A stretch of 64,000 nt of DNA, from positions 1 through 64,000 of the forward strand of contig NZ_JAFVLN010000009.1 of the NCBI RefSeq assembly GCF_017377775.1, written 5' to 3'. Both the position numbers and the translations under genes were made by a program. Shown here piece by piece: positions 25,418 to 34,989 of this stretch (position 1 is the first letter of the stretch; each line of letters starts with the position of its first letter). This DNA comes from Streptomyces sp. VRA16 Mangrove soil. Lineage in GTDB: Bacteria; Actinomycetota; Actinomycetes; Streptomycetales; Streptomycetaceae. The notes beneath the pieces are model-generated. The model ran no database searches and was not told where the DNA came from. It saw nothing but the letters and a program-made list of their open reading frames with translations.

Positions 25418-27382
25418 CTACCAGATACGGACCCGCTCGGCCGGGTCCAGCCACAACCCGTCCCCCGCCTCCGTGGCGAACGCCTCGTGGAACTCGTCCA
25501 GGTTCCGCACGATGTTCGCGCGGAACTCCGGCGGCGAGTGCGGGTCGATCGTCAGGTACTGCTGCTCCTGCTCCTTGCGCCGCTTGGTGCGCCAGCAGTA
25601 CGCCCAGTTGAGGAACAGCCGCTGCGAGCCGCTGATGCCCTCCTCGTCGACCGGCACGTCCGCGCCTTCGAGCGAGATCAGGTACGCGGTGTGCCCGATG
25701 GTCAGGCCGCCGAGGTCCCCGATGTTCTCGCCGACGGTGAGCGAGCCGTTGACGCGCTCGCCGGGCAGGTTGCGCGGCTCGAAGCCGTCGTACTGGTTGA
25801 TGAGCGCCTTGGACTTGGTCTCGAAGGCGGCCTTGTCGTCGGCGGTCCACCAGTCGTTCAGGTTGCCCTGGCCGTCGTACTGGGCGCCCTGGTCGTCGAA
25901 GCCGTGGCCGATCTCGTGGCCGATGACCGCGCCGATGCCACCGTAGTTCTCGGCGGGGTCCGCGTCCGGCGAGAAGAACGGCTTCTGGAGGATGCCCGCC
26001 GGGAAGCAGATCTCGTTCGTGCCCGGGTTGTAGTACGCGTTCACCGTCTGCGGCAGCATGAACCACTCGTCGCGGTCGACCGGCGCGCCGATCTTCGCCA
26101 TCTGCCGGTCGTGCTCGAAGGCGTCGGCGGCGTAGGCGTTGGCGAGCAGGTCGTCGGGGACGACGCTCAGCGCGGAGTAGTCGCGGAACCGGTCCGGGTA
26201 GCCGATCTTCGGGCGGAACGTGGCGAGCTTCTCGTAGGCCCGCTCCTTGGTCTCGTCCGTCATCCAGTCGAGCGCGCCGATGGACTGCCGGTAGGCCTCC
26301 AGGAGGTTGGCGACCAGCTCGTCCATGAGCGCCTTGGACGCCGGCGGGAAGTGCCGGGCCACGTACTCCTTGCCGACGGCCTCGCCCATGGCGCCCTCGA
26401 CGAACTGCACGGCACGCTTCCAGCGGGCCCGCAGCTCCGGCGTGCCGTTGAGCGTGCGCCCGTAGAACTCGAAGTTGTTCCGCACGAACGCGGAGGACAG
26501 GTAAGGGGCGCTGGAGCGCAGCACGCGCGCGAGCAGCCAGTCGCGCCACTGCTCGACGGGCGTCTCGGTGAGGACCGTCGACAGGTGCGCGAGGTAGGAC
26601 GGCTGGCGCACGCAGGACTGGGCGAGCGTGTCGTCGCTGCCGCCGAGCGCGTCGACGTAGGCGCGCCAGTCGAACGCCGGGGCCAGCTTGGTCAGCTCGT
26701 CGAAGGTGGTGAGGTTGTACGTCTTCTGCACGTCGCGCGTCTCGGCGCGCTCCCAGTGGCCCTCGGCGAGGCGGGTCTCCAGGGCGAGGACGGTGCGCGC
26801 GGCGGCGGCCGGCTCGGCGTGCTCGCCGAGCGTGAACAGCTCGGTCAGGTACGCCTCGTACTTCTCACGGGTCTCGGCGAACTTCTCGTCGCGGTAGTAC
26901 GACTCGTCGGGCAGGCCGAGGCCGCCCTGGAGGATGTTGTAGAGGTAACGGTCCGAGTCACGGTCGTCGGTGTCGACGTACGAGCCGAACAGACCGGAAC
27001 CGCCGGTGCGCTCGAAGCGGCCGATGAAGGACGCGAGTTGACGGACGTCGCTGAGCGCGGCGACCTCGTCGAGGAGCGGGCGGACCGGGTCGAGGCCACG
27101 GGCCTCGACGGCCTCCTCGTCCATGAACGACGCGTACAGATCGGCGATCTTGCGCGCCTCGCCCGCTTCCAGGCTGGTGGGGCCGCCGGCCGCGATCTCC
27201 TGGATGATCTCCTTCACCTGCTGCTCGGCGACGTCCACGAGCTGCACGAAGGGGCCCCAGCTGGAGCGGTCGTCGGGGATCGGCTCGGTCGCCAGCCAGT
27301 GGCCGTTGACATGGCCGAAGAGGTCGTCCTGCGGTCGGATCGCCGGGTCCATGCCCGGACGGGCGTCATCCAGAGTGCTCAT
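25418..27382 (-). CDS. M13-family zinc metallopeptidase (neprilysin/PepO-like)
   Basis: 654 residues, full length. Zinc site: HEIGH at 489-493 in the context IGHEIGHGFDDQGAQYD, with the third ligand in GENIGDLGG about 60 residues on. The substrate motif NAYYNP and the C-terminal zinc-fold end (VRIW) are present. Unlike mammalian neprilysin there is no membrane anchor or signal peptide, so the protein is probably cytoplasmic and degrades small peptides. It is convergent with the dienelactone hydrolase and lies 124 bp downstream of isocitrate dehydrogenase in the same orientation, with a terminator between. Confidence 0.95.
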   Translation of the reverse strand: MSTLDDARPGMDPAIRPQDDLFGHVNGHWLATEPIPDDRSSWGPFVQLVDVAEQQVKEIIQEIAAGGPTSLEAGEARKIADLYASFMDEEAVEARGLDPVRPLLDEVAALSDVRQLASFIGRFERTGGSGLFGSYVDTDDRDSDRYLYNILQGGLGLPDESYYRDEKFAETREKYEAYLTELFTLGEHAEPAAAARTVLALETRLAEGHWERAETRDVQKTYNLTTFDELTKLAPAFDWRAYVDALGGSDDTLAQSCVRQPSYLAHLSTVLTETPVEQWRDWLLARVLRSSAPYLSSAFVRNNFEFYGRTLNGTPELRARWKRAVQFVEGAMGEAVGKEYVARHFPPASKALMDELVANLLEAYRQSIGALDWMTDETKERAYEKLATFRPKIGYPDRFRDYSALSVVPDDLLANAYAADAFEHDRQMAKIGAPVDRDEWFMLPQTVNAYYNPGTNEICFPAGILQKPFFSPDADPAENYGGIGAVIGHEIGHGFDDQGAQYDGQGNLNDWWTADDKAAFETKSKALINQYDGFEPRNLPGERVNGSLTVGENIGDLGGLTIGHTAYLISLEGADVPVDEEGISGSQRLFLNWAYCWRTKRRKEQEQQYLTIDPHSPPEFRANIVRNLDEFHEAFATEAGDGLWLDPAERVRIW

Positions 27383-27454
27383 CGCCGCAGCCTACCCAGG
27401 TCAGGGCATAAGAAGGGCATCAAATGCGGCCGCTTCGGCGCAACGTGAACAGCG

Positions 27455-27491
27455 CACTGCCCCGGCGGGCGCGAGGCCGGCCGGGGCAGTG
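27455..27491 (-). terminator. Terminator after isocitrate dehydrogenase
   Basis: CACTGCCCCGGC (27455-27466) and GCCGGGGCAGTG (27480-27491) pair perfectly over 12 bp with a 13-base loop, 16 bp beyond the gene's stop codon. Confidence 0.7.
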
Positions 27492-27506
27492 GATCCGCTA
27501 CGGGGA

Positions 27507-29726
27507 TCAGGCGAGGGTGGCGAGGGCCTCGTTCAGGGTCTGCGACGGGCGCATCACCTTGGCGGCCTTGGCCGGGTCGGGCTGGAAGTAGCCGCCGATG
27601 TCGGCCGGCGAGCCCTGGACGGCGATCAGCTCGTCGACGATCTTCTGCTCGTTCGCCGCGAGGGTCTCGGCGAGCGGCGCGAAGGCCTTGGCGAGCTCGG
27701 CGTCGGCGGTCTGCCGGGCCAGCTCCTGGGCCCAGTACAGGGCGACGTAGAAGTGGCTGCCGCGGTTGTCGATGCCGCCGAGGCGACGGGTCGGCGACTT
27801 GTCCTCGTTGAGGAAGGTGCCGGTGGCGCGGTCGAGGGTCTCGCCGAGGACCTTCGCACGGGCGTTGTCCGTGGTGGTGGCGAGGTGCTCGAAGGAGACG
27901 GCCAGGGCGAGGAACTCACCGAGCGAGTCCCAGCGCAGGTAGTTCTCCTTGACCAGCTGCTGGACGTGCTTCGGGGCGGAGCCGCCGGCGCCCGTCTCGA
28001 AGAGGCCGCCGCCGTTCATCAGCGGGACGACCGACAGCATCTTGGCGCTGGTGCCCAGCTCCAGGATCGGGAAGAGGTCGGTCAGGTAGTCGCGCAGCAC
28101 GTTGCCGGTCACCGAGATGGTGTTCAGGCCCTGGCGGATGCGCTCGACGGAGAGCTTGGTGGCGTCCTCCGGGGAGAGGATCTTGATGTCCAGGCCCTCG
28201 GAGTCGAACTCCGGCAGGTACGCCTTGACCTTGGCGATCAGCTGGGCGTCGTGGGCGCGGCCCTCGTCCAGCCAGAAGACGGCCGGGTCACCGGTGGCGC
28301 GGGCGCGCGTGACGGCGAGCTTGACCCAGTCCTTGATCGGGGCGTCCTTGGTCTGGCAGGCGCGGAAGATGTCGCCCTCGGAGACCGTCTGCTCCAGCAC
28401 GACGTTGCCGTCGGTGTCGACCAGGCGGACGGTGCCGGTGGCCGGGATCTCGAAGGTCTTGTCGTGGGAGCCGTACTCCTCGGCCTTCTGCGCCATGAGG
28501 CCGACGTTCGGGACGGAGCCCATGGTCGACGGGTCGTAGGCGCCGTGGGCGCGGCAGTCCTCGATGACGGCCTGGTACACGCCGGCGTAGGAGGAGTCCG
28601 GGATGACGGCGAGGGTGTCGGCCTCGTTGCCGTCCTTGTCCCACATGTGGCCCGAGGTGCGGATCATCGCCGGCATGGAGGCGTCGATGATGACGTCGGA
28701 CGGGACGTGCAGGTTGGTGATGCCGCGGTCCGAGTCGACCATCGCCAGGTCGGGACCCGCGGCGAGCTCGGCCTCGAAGGACGCCTTGATCTCGGCGCCG
28801 TTGGCGAGCGACTCCAGGCCCTTGTAGATGCCGCCCAGACCGTCGTTCGGGGAGAGACCGGCGGCCGCCAGGTCGGCGCCGAAGCGGGCGAACGTCTCCG
28901 GGAAGAAGGCGCGGACGACGTGACCGAAGATGATCGGGTCGGAGACCTTCATCATCGTGGCCTTGAGGTGCGCGGAGAACAGCACGCCCTCTTCCTTGGC
29001 GCGGGCGACCTGGGCGGTCAGGAACTCGCGCAGGGCGGCGACGCGCAGGACGGAGGCGTCGACGACCTCACCGGCGAGGACCGGGACGGACTCGCGCAGC
29101 ACGGTGGTGGTGCCGTTGTCGGCGACGAGCTCGATGCGCAGGGCGCCGTCGGCGGCGATGGTGGTGGACTTCTCGGTGGACCGGAAGTCGTTCTCGCCCA
29201 TCGTGGCGACGTTGGTCTTGGACTCGGCGGTCCAGGCACCCATGCGGTGCGGGTGGGCCTTGGCGTAGTTCTTCACCGAGGCGGGGGCGCGGCGGTCCGA
29301 GTTGCCCTCACGCAGGACCGGGTTCACGGCGGAACCCTTGATCTTGTCGTAGCGGGCGCGGATCTCGCGCTCCTCGTCCGTCTTCGGCTCGTCCGGGTAG
29401 TTCGGGAGCGCGTAGCCCTGCTCCTGCAGCTCGGCGACGGCGGCCTTGAGCTGCGGGATGGACGCCGAGATGTTCGGCAGCTTGATGATGTTGGCCTGCG
29501 GCGTCTTGGCCAGCTCGCCCAGCTCGGCGAGGGCGTCCGCGATGCGCTGGTCCTCGTTCAGGTACTCCGGGAAGGAGGCGATGATACGCCCGGCCAGGGA
29601 GATGTCGCGGGTCTCGACGCGCACACCGGCGGTGGACGCGTAGGCCTCGATGACCGGCAGGAAGGAGTACGTCGCGAGGGCCGGGGCCTCGTCAGTGTGC
29701 GTGTAAATAATGGTCGAGTCAGTCAC
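27507..29726 (-). CDS. icd: Monomeric NADP-dependent isocitrate dehydrogenase
   Basis: 739 residues, the size of the monomeric IDH type (about 740), unlike the ~420-residue dimeric enzymes. It converts isocitrate to 2-oxoglutarate and CO2 in the citric-acid cycle and makes NADPH. Characteristic segments include IIYTHTDEAPALATYSFLP at the N-terminus, EGNSDRRAP (substrate-binding Ser/Arg region) near 135, and ETGAGGSAPKHVQQ near 575. No upstream gene is co-directional in an operon. The upstream AT-rich patch may hold its promoter. Confidence 0.97.
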   Translation of the reverse strand: MTDSTIIYTHTDEAPALATYSFLPVIEAYASTAGVRVETRDISLAGRIIASFPEYLNEDQRIADALAELGELAKTPQANIIKLPNISASIPQLKAAVAELQEQGYALPNYPDEPKTDEEREIRARYDKIKGSAVNPVLREGNSDRRAPASVKNYAKAHPHRMGAWTAESKTNVATMGENDFRSTEKSTTIAADGALRIELVADNGTTTVLRESVPVLAGEVVDASVLRVAALREFLTAQVARAKEEGVLFSAHLKATMMKVSDPIIFGHVVRAFFPETFARFGADLAAAGLSPNDGLGGIYKGLESLANGAEIKASFEAELAAGPDLAMVDSDRGITNLHVPSDVIIDASMPAMIRTSGHMWDKDGNEADTLAVIPDSSYAGVYQAVIEDCRAHGAYDPSTMGSVPNVGLMAQKAEEYGSHDKTFEIPATGTVRLVDTDGNVVLEQTVSEGDIFRACQTKDAPIKDWVKLAVTRARATGDPAVFWLDEGRAHDAQLIAKVKAYLPEFDSEGLDIKILSPEDATKLSVERIRQGLNTISVTGNVLRDYLTDLFPILELGTSAKMLSVVPLMNGGGLFETGAGGSAPKHVQQLVKENYLRWDSLGEFLALAVSFEHLATTTDNARAKVLGETLDRATGTFLNEDKSPTRRLGGIDNRGSHFYVALYWAQELARQTADAELAKAFAPLAETLAANEQKIVDELIAVQGSPADIGGYFQPDPAKAAKVMRPSQTLNEALATLA

Positions 29727-29787
29727 CGGGTGCTCCGCTCCACGTCTTCCATGTCGTCGGCAGGTTTCTCAGTCTGCTCAATATTGC

Positions 29788-29806
29788 TCGACATCAAGAT
29801 ATCTCG
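29788..29806. promoter_or_regulatory. AT-rich motif upstream of icd
   Basis: TCGACATCAAGATATCTCG lies 62 bp upstream of the icd start, in a rare AT-rich patch, and contains GATATC and ATCAAG. A MarR-type protein (TamR) has been reported to control isocitrate dehydrogenase in S. coelicolor; I cannot confirm that this is its site. Confidence 0.3.
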
Positions 29807-29922
29807 TCGCCGGGCCATGTTCGAAAGGGGTCCGGGGTCAAGATCGCGTGGAGCGGTGCGGGGCGGCTTCCCGGCCGGTCGGCCGGGGCCACCCGTGCGT
29901 GCGGCGCCGGGCTCCGCACGGA

Positions 29923-32001
29923 TCAGCCGCGCCCGGCTCCCCTCCCCCGCCCCAGCAGATACAGGAAGTACGGCGTCCCGATCACGGCCGTCATGAGGCC
30001 CGCCCCCAGCTGGGCCGGGGCGATCACGGTGCGGCCCAGGAGGTCGGCCGTGCAGACGAGGGCGGCGCCGAGAAGGAGGGCGACCGGGAGGACCCGGGCG
30101 TGGCGGCGGCCGACCAGGGCGCGGGCCGCGTGCGGGGCGACGAGGCCGACGAAGCCGATGGTGCCCGCGGCGGCGACCGCCGTGGCGCTGAGCAGGACGC
30201 CCAGGACGAGGAAGCCGAGGCGCGCGCGGCTCAGGTCGAGGCCGAGCAGGCGCGGGGTGTCCTCGTCGAGCGAGACGAGGTCGAGTGCGTCGCGGCGGAC
30301 GACGGCGGCGCAGACGCCCACGACGAGGACGACGGCGAGCGGCACCGAGTCGGTGAGGGTGCGCCCGTACGTGGATCCGGCGAGCCAGGTCAGCGCCTTC
30401 GCCGCGTTGAACGGGTCGGTGAGGATGATCATCAGGCTGGTCAGGGCGGCGGCTCCGGTGGCGACGCCGAAGCCGACGAGGACGAGCCGGTTCTGCTGGA
30501 ATCCGCCCTTGGCGGCGAGGCCGAAGACGATGACCGCGCTGAGCGCGGCGCCCGCGAACGCTCCCCCGGCGACGCTCCACGTCCCGGCCATCGGGACCGT
30601 CGTGACGAGCAGGACCGCTCCCACGGCCGCGCCGTTCGTCACGCCCAGCACGCCCGGTTCGGCGAGAGGGTTACGGGTGACGGCCTGGATGAGGGTCCCC
30701 GCGAGGGCGAGCGCCGCCCCCGCGAGCAGGGCGGCGACGACGCGGGGTGTCCGGGTGTCCAGGACGAACGAGACCGTCCGTCCCGCCCTGCCCTGCGCCC
30801 AGTTGATGACGTCGCCGAGGAGCAGTTTGCTGTCCCCGAGCAGCAGGGCGGCGACGGCCGCGCCCACGGTCACGGCGACCAGGGCGAGCGTGGTGGCGGC
30901 GAAGACGGTGCGGCTGCGCAGCCGGATCCGGTCGACCGGGGCGGCGCCGCCGGTGTCCCGTACGCGCGCCGCCATGACGACGAGGAAGACCGCGCCGACC
31001 AGGCTGGTGACGACACCGGTGGGCACGGCGACGGCGGCGTCCGCCGGGACGACCGCGCGCAGCAGCACGTCGGAGCCGAGCACGAGGGCCGCGCCGGTCA
31101 GCGCGGCGAGGCTCAGCGCGGCACGGGACCGGGTGAAGGTGTGGAACCTGCGGGTCAGGGCGCGCACGAGCGCGGGCGCGCACAGGCCGACGAAGCCGAT
31201 GGGCCCCGCGAGGGTGACGGCGGCGGCGGAGAGCAGCGCGGAGAGGACGACGGCGGCGATCCGGGTGGCGCGGACCGGGACGCCGACGCCACGGGCCGCG
31301 TCGTCGCCGAGTGCCAGGGCGTCGACGCGGCGGGCGAGCAGCAGCAGGCCCGCGAGCCCGACGGCGCCGACGGGGAGCATCTGCAGGACGCCGTCGAAGC
31401 CGTGCTGCGCGATGCTGCCCTGGTTCCAGGCGTACAGGCCCTCCGTCTGCTGCGGGAAGAGCAGCAGCAGGCCCTCGGTGACGGCGGTCAGGCCGAGGGT
31501 GAGGGCGCTGCCCGCGAGGACGAGCCGTACGGTGCCGGCGCCGAGGCCGGACAGGCCCAGGACCACGGCCGCCGCCGCGAGCCCGCCGGCGAAGGCGACG
31601 CCGGACGACGCGACCAGCGGCAGCGAGATCCCGGTGACGGCGACGACGCCGAGCGCGAGGTAGGAACCGGCGTTGACGGCGAGGGTGTCCGGTGCGGCGA
31701 TGACGTTGCGGCTGATCCGCTGGAGGGCGGCGCCCGCGGTGCCGAGGAGGGCGCCGACGAGCAGTCCGGCGCACATTCTCGGCAGCCGGGAGGCGACGAC
31801 GACGGACGTGTCGCCGGACTCGGCGCGGCCGGTGAGCGCCTTCCAGACCTCGGGGGCGCCGACGGCCGCGGTGCCCTGGGTGATGTCGACGACCGCGAGG
31901 GCGGCGACGAGGACGAGGAGCGCGGCCGTCACCACCGCCGCACCGGTGCGGGATGCGGCGGTCCTGGGACGGGTGGCGGGTGCGGTGGTGGTGACGGCCA
32001 T
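29923..32001 (-). CDS. Fused FecCD-type iron-siderophore ABC permease
   Basis: 692 residues, two tandem FecCD permease domains (about 15-345 and 360-690) joined as in FhuB, so one chain supplies the whole membrane channel with roughly 18-20 helices. Each half has the EAA-like loop (GIGVPVRATR-type and GLDLSRARLG) and the GPIGFVGL/GTIGFVGL signature near its end. The gene is last in the order ATPase, binding protein, permease, with 3 bp between it and the binding-protein gene, so translation is probably coupled. It takes up a ferric siderophore; which one is unknown. Confidence 0.93.
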   Translation of the reverse strand: MAVTTTAPATRPRTAASRTGAAVVTAALLVLVAALAVVDITQGTAAVGAPEVWKALTGRAESGDTSVVVASRLPRMCAGLLVGALLGTAGAALQRISRNVIAAPDTLAVNAGSYLALGVVAVTGISLPLVASSGVAFAGGLAAAAVVLGLSGLGAGTVRLVLAGSALTLGLTAVTEGLLLLFPQQTEGLYAWNQGSIAQHGFDGVLQMLPVGAVGLAGLLLLARRVDALALGDDAARGVGVPVRATRIAAVVLSALLSAAAVTLAGPIGFVGLCAPALVRALTRRFHTFTRSRAALSLAALTGAALVLGSDVLLRAVVPADAAVAVPTGVVTSLVGAVFLVVMAARVRDTGGAAPVDRIRLRSRTVFAATTLALVAVTVGAAVAALLLGDSKLLLGDVINWAQGRAGRTVSFVLDTRTPRVVAALLAGAALALAGTLIQAVTRNPLAEPGVLGVTNGAAVGAVLLVTTVPMAGTWSVAGGAFAGAALSAVIVFGLAAKGGFQQNRLVLVGFGVATGAAALTSLMIILTDPFNAAKALTWLAGSTYGRTLTDSVPLAVVLVVGVCAAVVRRDALDLVSLDEDTPRLLGLDLSRARLGFLVLGVLLSATAVAAAGTIGFVGLVAPHAARALVGRRHARVLPVALLLGAALVCTADLLGRTVIAPAQLGAGLMTAVIGTPYFLYLLGRGRGAGRG

Positions 32002-32004
32002 GGG

Positions 32005-32988
32005 TTACTTGGTCAGCGCCTCGACGACGGAGTCGACGTACTGGTTCATCGACGCGGGGCCGCCGAACATCCAGATGCCGTCGGGCAGTCGGTGCACCCG
32101 GCCCTTCTCGACGAACGGCAGCGACGTCCAGACCTTGTCCTTGGCGAGGGCGCCGGCGAACGGGGTGGCGTTCTTGTCGCCGTCGTTGCCGATGTAGGCG
32201 AAGTGCGTGTCGTCGGGGAGTTCGGTGAGTCCTTCGACGTCCGTGGTGCCGAGTCCGTAGCTCTTGTCGCCCTTGACGGTCCAGGCGTTCTTCAGGCCGA
32301 GCTTCTCGTCGACGGCGCCGATCAGCGAACCGCTGGTGTACGGGCGCACGGAGACCTGATTTGACGTCACGTACCCGTCGGCGAAGGCGTAGTCGGCGCC
32401 GTCCATGCCCGCGTCGGCGAGCGTCTTCCTGCCGTCGGCGAGCTTGGCCTCGAAGTCGTTCTTGAGCTTCGTGGCCTGCTGGGTGGTGCCGGTGGCCTCG
32501 GCGATGAGGTCGAGGTTGTCGGTCATCTGCCCGATCGGGTCGGAGGCGTCGGCGGAGCGGACGGTCAGCACCGGGGCGATCTTGCGCAGTTGCTTGACGG
32601 CGGAGGCCGGGAGGTCGGTCGTCGCCACCACCAGGTCGGGCTTCAGGGCGGCGACGGTGTCCATGCTGGGCTCGCCGCGGGTGCCGATGTCCTTGGCGTC
32701 GTCGGTCAGCGGGGCGGCCTTGTCCCACGTCTTGTAGCCCTTGACGTCGGCGACGCCGGCCGGGTCGACGCCGAGGGAGATCAGGCTCTCGACGACGTTC
32801 CACTCGGTGCCGACGACCTTCTTCGCGGGGCCGTCCAGCTTCACCTTCGCCCCGGTGGCGTCGGTGAGTTCGACGGGCTGCGCGCTCTGCTTGGCGTCGG
32901 CGTCGGCCGCGGGCTCGGTGGTGCCGCACGCGGTGAGGGCGAGGGCCGCGACGGTGGCGGCGGCCGTGCTGATCAGGAGGCGTCTCAT
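32005..32988 (-). CDS. Siderophore ABC transporter substrate-binding lipoprotein
   Basis: 327 residues. The signal peptide ends in a lipobox (ALALTACG, Cys21), so the protein is lipid-anchored outside the membrane. The fold is the class III periplasmic type (TroA/FepB superfamily): GTEWNVVESLISLGVDPAGVAD, then LKPDLVVATTD and a long linker helix. The ATG at 32988 is fixed by the signal peptide and overlaps the ATPase stop as ATGA. It delivers ferric siderophore to the fused permease. Confidence 0.92.
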   Translation of the reverse strand: MRRLLISTAAATVAALALTACGTTEPAADADAKQSAQPVELTDATGAKVKLDGPAKKVVGTEWNVVESLISLGVDPAGVADVKGYKTWDKAAPLTDDAKDIGTRGEPSMDTVAALKPDLVVATTDLPASAVKQLRKIAPVLTVRSADASDPIGQMTDNLDLIAEATGTTQQATKLKNDFEAKLADGRKTLADAGMDGADYAFADGYVTSNQVSVRPYTSGSLIGAVDEKLGLKNAWTVKGDKSYGLGTTDVEGLTELPDDTHFAYIGNDGDKNATPFAGALAKDKVWTSLPFVEKGRVHRLPDGIWMFGGPASMNQYVDSVVEALTK

Positions 32989-33845
32989 GGGGTGGTGCGC
33001 AGCCTTTCGGTTCGTTCGTGGTGGCGGCCGACGGCGCGGGTGCGCAGGCGGCCGGTGAGGGGGTCGGTGTCGACTTCGATGCGGATGCCGTACGTGGTGG
33101 TGAGCCGGTCGGCGGTCAGGACCTCCTCGGGGGTGCCGTCGGCGACGACGCGGCCCGTGTCGAGGAGCACGATGCGGTCGGCGACGGCCGCGGCCTGGTC
33201 GAGGTCGTGCAGGACGGCGCCGACGGCGATGCCGTGCTCGTCGGCCACGTCCCGCATCAGGTCGAGGAGTTCGACCTGGTACCGCAGATCGAGATAGGTG
33301 GTGGGTTCGTCGAGCAGGAGCACCCCGGTCTGCTGGGCGAGGCACCCGGCGAGCCAGACCCGCTGGAGCTGCCCGCCGGACAGGTGCTCGGCGCCGCGGT
33401 CGGCGAGCTCGGCGACTCCGGTCACCGCGAGTGCGTGGTCCACGGCCTCGCGCCCGCCCGGGTCGCTCTTGCCCCAGCGTCCCCGGTACGGGTAGCGGCC
33501 GAACTCGACCACGTCACGGACCGTCAGGCCGCTGGGCACGGGCCGCCCCTGGGTGAGGAGGGCGACGCGGCGGGCGAAGTCGCGGGGGCTCAGGGCGAGG
33601 CCGTCGGTGTCGCGGTCGAGAACGAGCGTGGCCGTCCTCGGACTCTGCAAGCGCGCGAGGGTCCGCAACAGCGTCGATTTGCCGCTGCCGTTCGGTCCCA
33701 CGAGGACGGTCACTTCGCCCGGACGCACGGTCAACGCCGCGTCGTGGACGACGTCGACGCCCCCGTACGCGACGGTGACGCCCGTCGCCGACAGTTCATG
33801 ACCCTGGGAGCGCAAAGGCCCCGCGGTCTGTTCACCTGGATGCAC
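32985..33845 (-). CDS. Iron-siderophore ABC transporter ATP-binding protein
   Basis: 286 residues of the FepC/FecE group. Walker A is GPNGSGKS (50-57), the Q-loop is in LLTQGRP, the signature is LSGGQLQR, Walker B VLLLDEPT and the switch His in LHDLDQ. It powers the permease encoded downstream. The GTG at 33845 has no ribosome site and lies 3 bp from the iron box, so the mRNA may be leaderless; an in-frame TTG ten codons in is another possible start. First gene of the three-gene operon. Confidence 0.93.
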   Translation of the reverse strand: MHPGEQTAGPLRSQGHELSATGVTVAYGGVDVVHDAALTVRPGEVTVLVGPNGSGKSTLLRTLARLQSPRTATLVLDRDTDGLALSPRDFARRVALLTQGRPVPSGLTVRDVVEFGRYPYRGRWGKSDPGGREAVDHALAVTGVAELADRGAEHLSGGQLQRVWLAGCLAQQTGVLLLDEPTTYLDLRYQVELLDLMRDVADEHGIAVGAVLHDLDQAAAVADRIVLLDTGRVVADGTPEEVLTADRLTTTYGIRIEVDTDPLTGRLRTRAVGRHHERTERLRTTP

Positions 33846-33847
33846 GT

Positions 33848-33870
33848 AGTGAGGTTAGCCTAACCTCACT
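33848..33870. promoter_or_regulatory. Iron box (DmdR/DtxR-type operator)
   Basis: AGTGAGGTTAG-C-CTAACCTCACT is a perfect 23-bp palindrome whose core TTAG-C-CTAA matches the iron-box consensus TTAGGTTAGGCTAACCTAA. It lies at the start of the siderophore operon, so the operon is repressed by an iron-loaded DmdR/IdeR protein. The promoter -10 probably lies within it. Confidence 0.92.
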
Positions 33871-33920
33871 TTCACGTCACCAGCCCCCTCCCCTGCGACC
33901 AGGACCCCTTTCTCGTCCCC

Positions 33921-33949
33921 TTGACGAAAATCGCGCCCAGCTTTAAAGT
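33921..33949 (+). promoter_or_regulatory. HrdB-type promoter of the SPFH operon
   Basis: TTGACG (33921-33926) and TAAAGT (33944-33949) are 17 bp apart, close to the housekeeping consensus. The SPFH gene's ATG follows 30 bp later after AAGGGGG. Confidence 0.7.
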
Positions 33950-33978
33950 CACCATGACACTAATAAGGGGGCTCCCAC

Positions 33979-34989
33979 ATGGCAGACATCACCCGGCGGT
34001 TCGGCTGGCGCCACCTGCGCGCCGCACCCACGTCCCACGTACGCCACCACCGCTCGGGCCGGCTCGCCCACGACGGCGCGGGCGTCAGCTTCTGGTTCCG
34101 GCCCCTGTCCGCCGCCCTCTCCGAAGTCCCGGTCGACGACCGGGAGTTGGCGATGACGTTCCATGCGCGGACGGCGGACTTCCAGGACGTGGCCGTGCAG
34201 GCGACGGTGACGTACCGGATCGGTGACCCGGCGGTCGCGGCCGCGCACCTGGACTTCTCCGTCGACCCGGACACCGGCGTCTGGCGCGGCGCCCCGCTGG
34301 AACAGCTGGCGACGCTGCTCACGGAGACCGCGCAGCAGCACGCCCTCGACGTGCTCGCGCGCACCGAGCTGGCCTCGGCCCTGGCCGACGGGGTGCCCGC
34401 CGTCCGAGAGGCGGTCACCACGGGGCTGGGTGAGGAGCCGCGGCTGCCCGCCACCGGCATCGAGGTGGTCGCGGTCCGGGTGATGGCGCTGCGTCCCGAG
34501 CCGGAGGTGGAGCGCGCCCTGCGCACCCCGGCGCGCGAACGCATCCAGCAGGAGGCGGACCGGGCGACGTACGAGCGGCGGGCCGTGGCCGTGGAGCGCG
34601 AGCGCACCATCGCGGAGAACGAGCTGGCCAGCCAGATCGAACTGGCCCGCAGGGAGGAGCGGTTGGTCGAGCAGCGCGGCGCCAACGCGCGCCGCGAGGC
34701 CGAGGAGAAGGCCGCCGCCGACGCCGTACGGGTACGGGCCGAGGCGGAGCGGAAGGTCGGTCTCGCGCGTGCGGAGGCGGAGGGCGCCCGCGAGGTCGGC
34801 GAGGCGCGCGCCCAGGCACAGGCGGCCTGGCTGCGGGTGCACGGCGAGGCCGACGCCGCGACGCTGCGCGCGCTGACCGGGATGCGGCTCGCCGAGAATC
34901 TGCCGCGCGTCGAGAGCGTGACCCTCTCCCCCGATGTACTCACCGGACTGCTCGCGCGGCTCGGCACCGGCGGCGGGCGGCCGGAATGA
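33979..34989 (+). CDS. SPFH/band-7 (flotillin-like) domain protein
   Basis: 336 residues. The prohibitin-homology domain spans about 45-175 (VPVDDRELAMTFHARTADFQDVAVQATVTYRIGDP), followed by a long charged coiled-coil at about 180-285 rich in Ala, Glu and Arg. Flotillin-like proteins form membrane-associated oligomers that organise microdomains. No N-terminal membrane helix is seen, so membrane association, if any, is through the PHB domain. It overlaps the next gene by ATGA, so the two products are made together. Confidence 0.9.
   Translation: MADITRRFGWRHLRAAPTSHVRHHRSGRLAHDGAGVSFWFRPLSAALSEVPVDDRELAMTFHARTADFQDVAVQATVTYRIGDPAVAAAHLDFSVDPDTGVWRGAPLEQLATLLTETAQQHALDVLARTELASALADGVPAVREAVTTGLGEEPRLPATGIEVVAVRVMALRPEPEVERALRTPARERIQQEADRATYERRAVAVERERTIAENELASQIELARREERLVEQRGANARREAEEKAAADAVRVRAEAERKVGLARAEAEGAREVGEARAQAQAAWLRVHGEADAATLRALTGMRLAENLPRVESVTLSPDVLTGLLARLGTGGGRPE

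Noticed and set aside
27123..29996. 957-codon open frame opposite isocitrate dehydrogenase
   Set aside because: Its translation is Gly/Arg/Val-rich with no motif, and the opposite strand encodes a complete known enzyme.
29710..32364. 884-codon open frame opposite the siderophore permease
   Set aside because: Highly charged repetitive translation without motifs; the opposite strand encodes a clear membrane protein.
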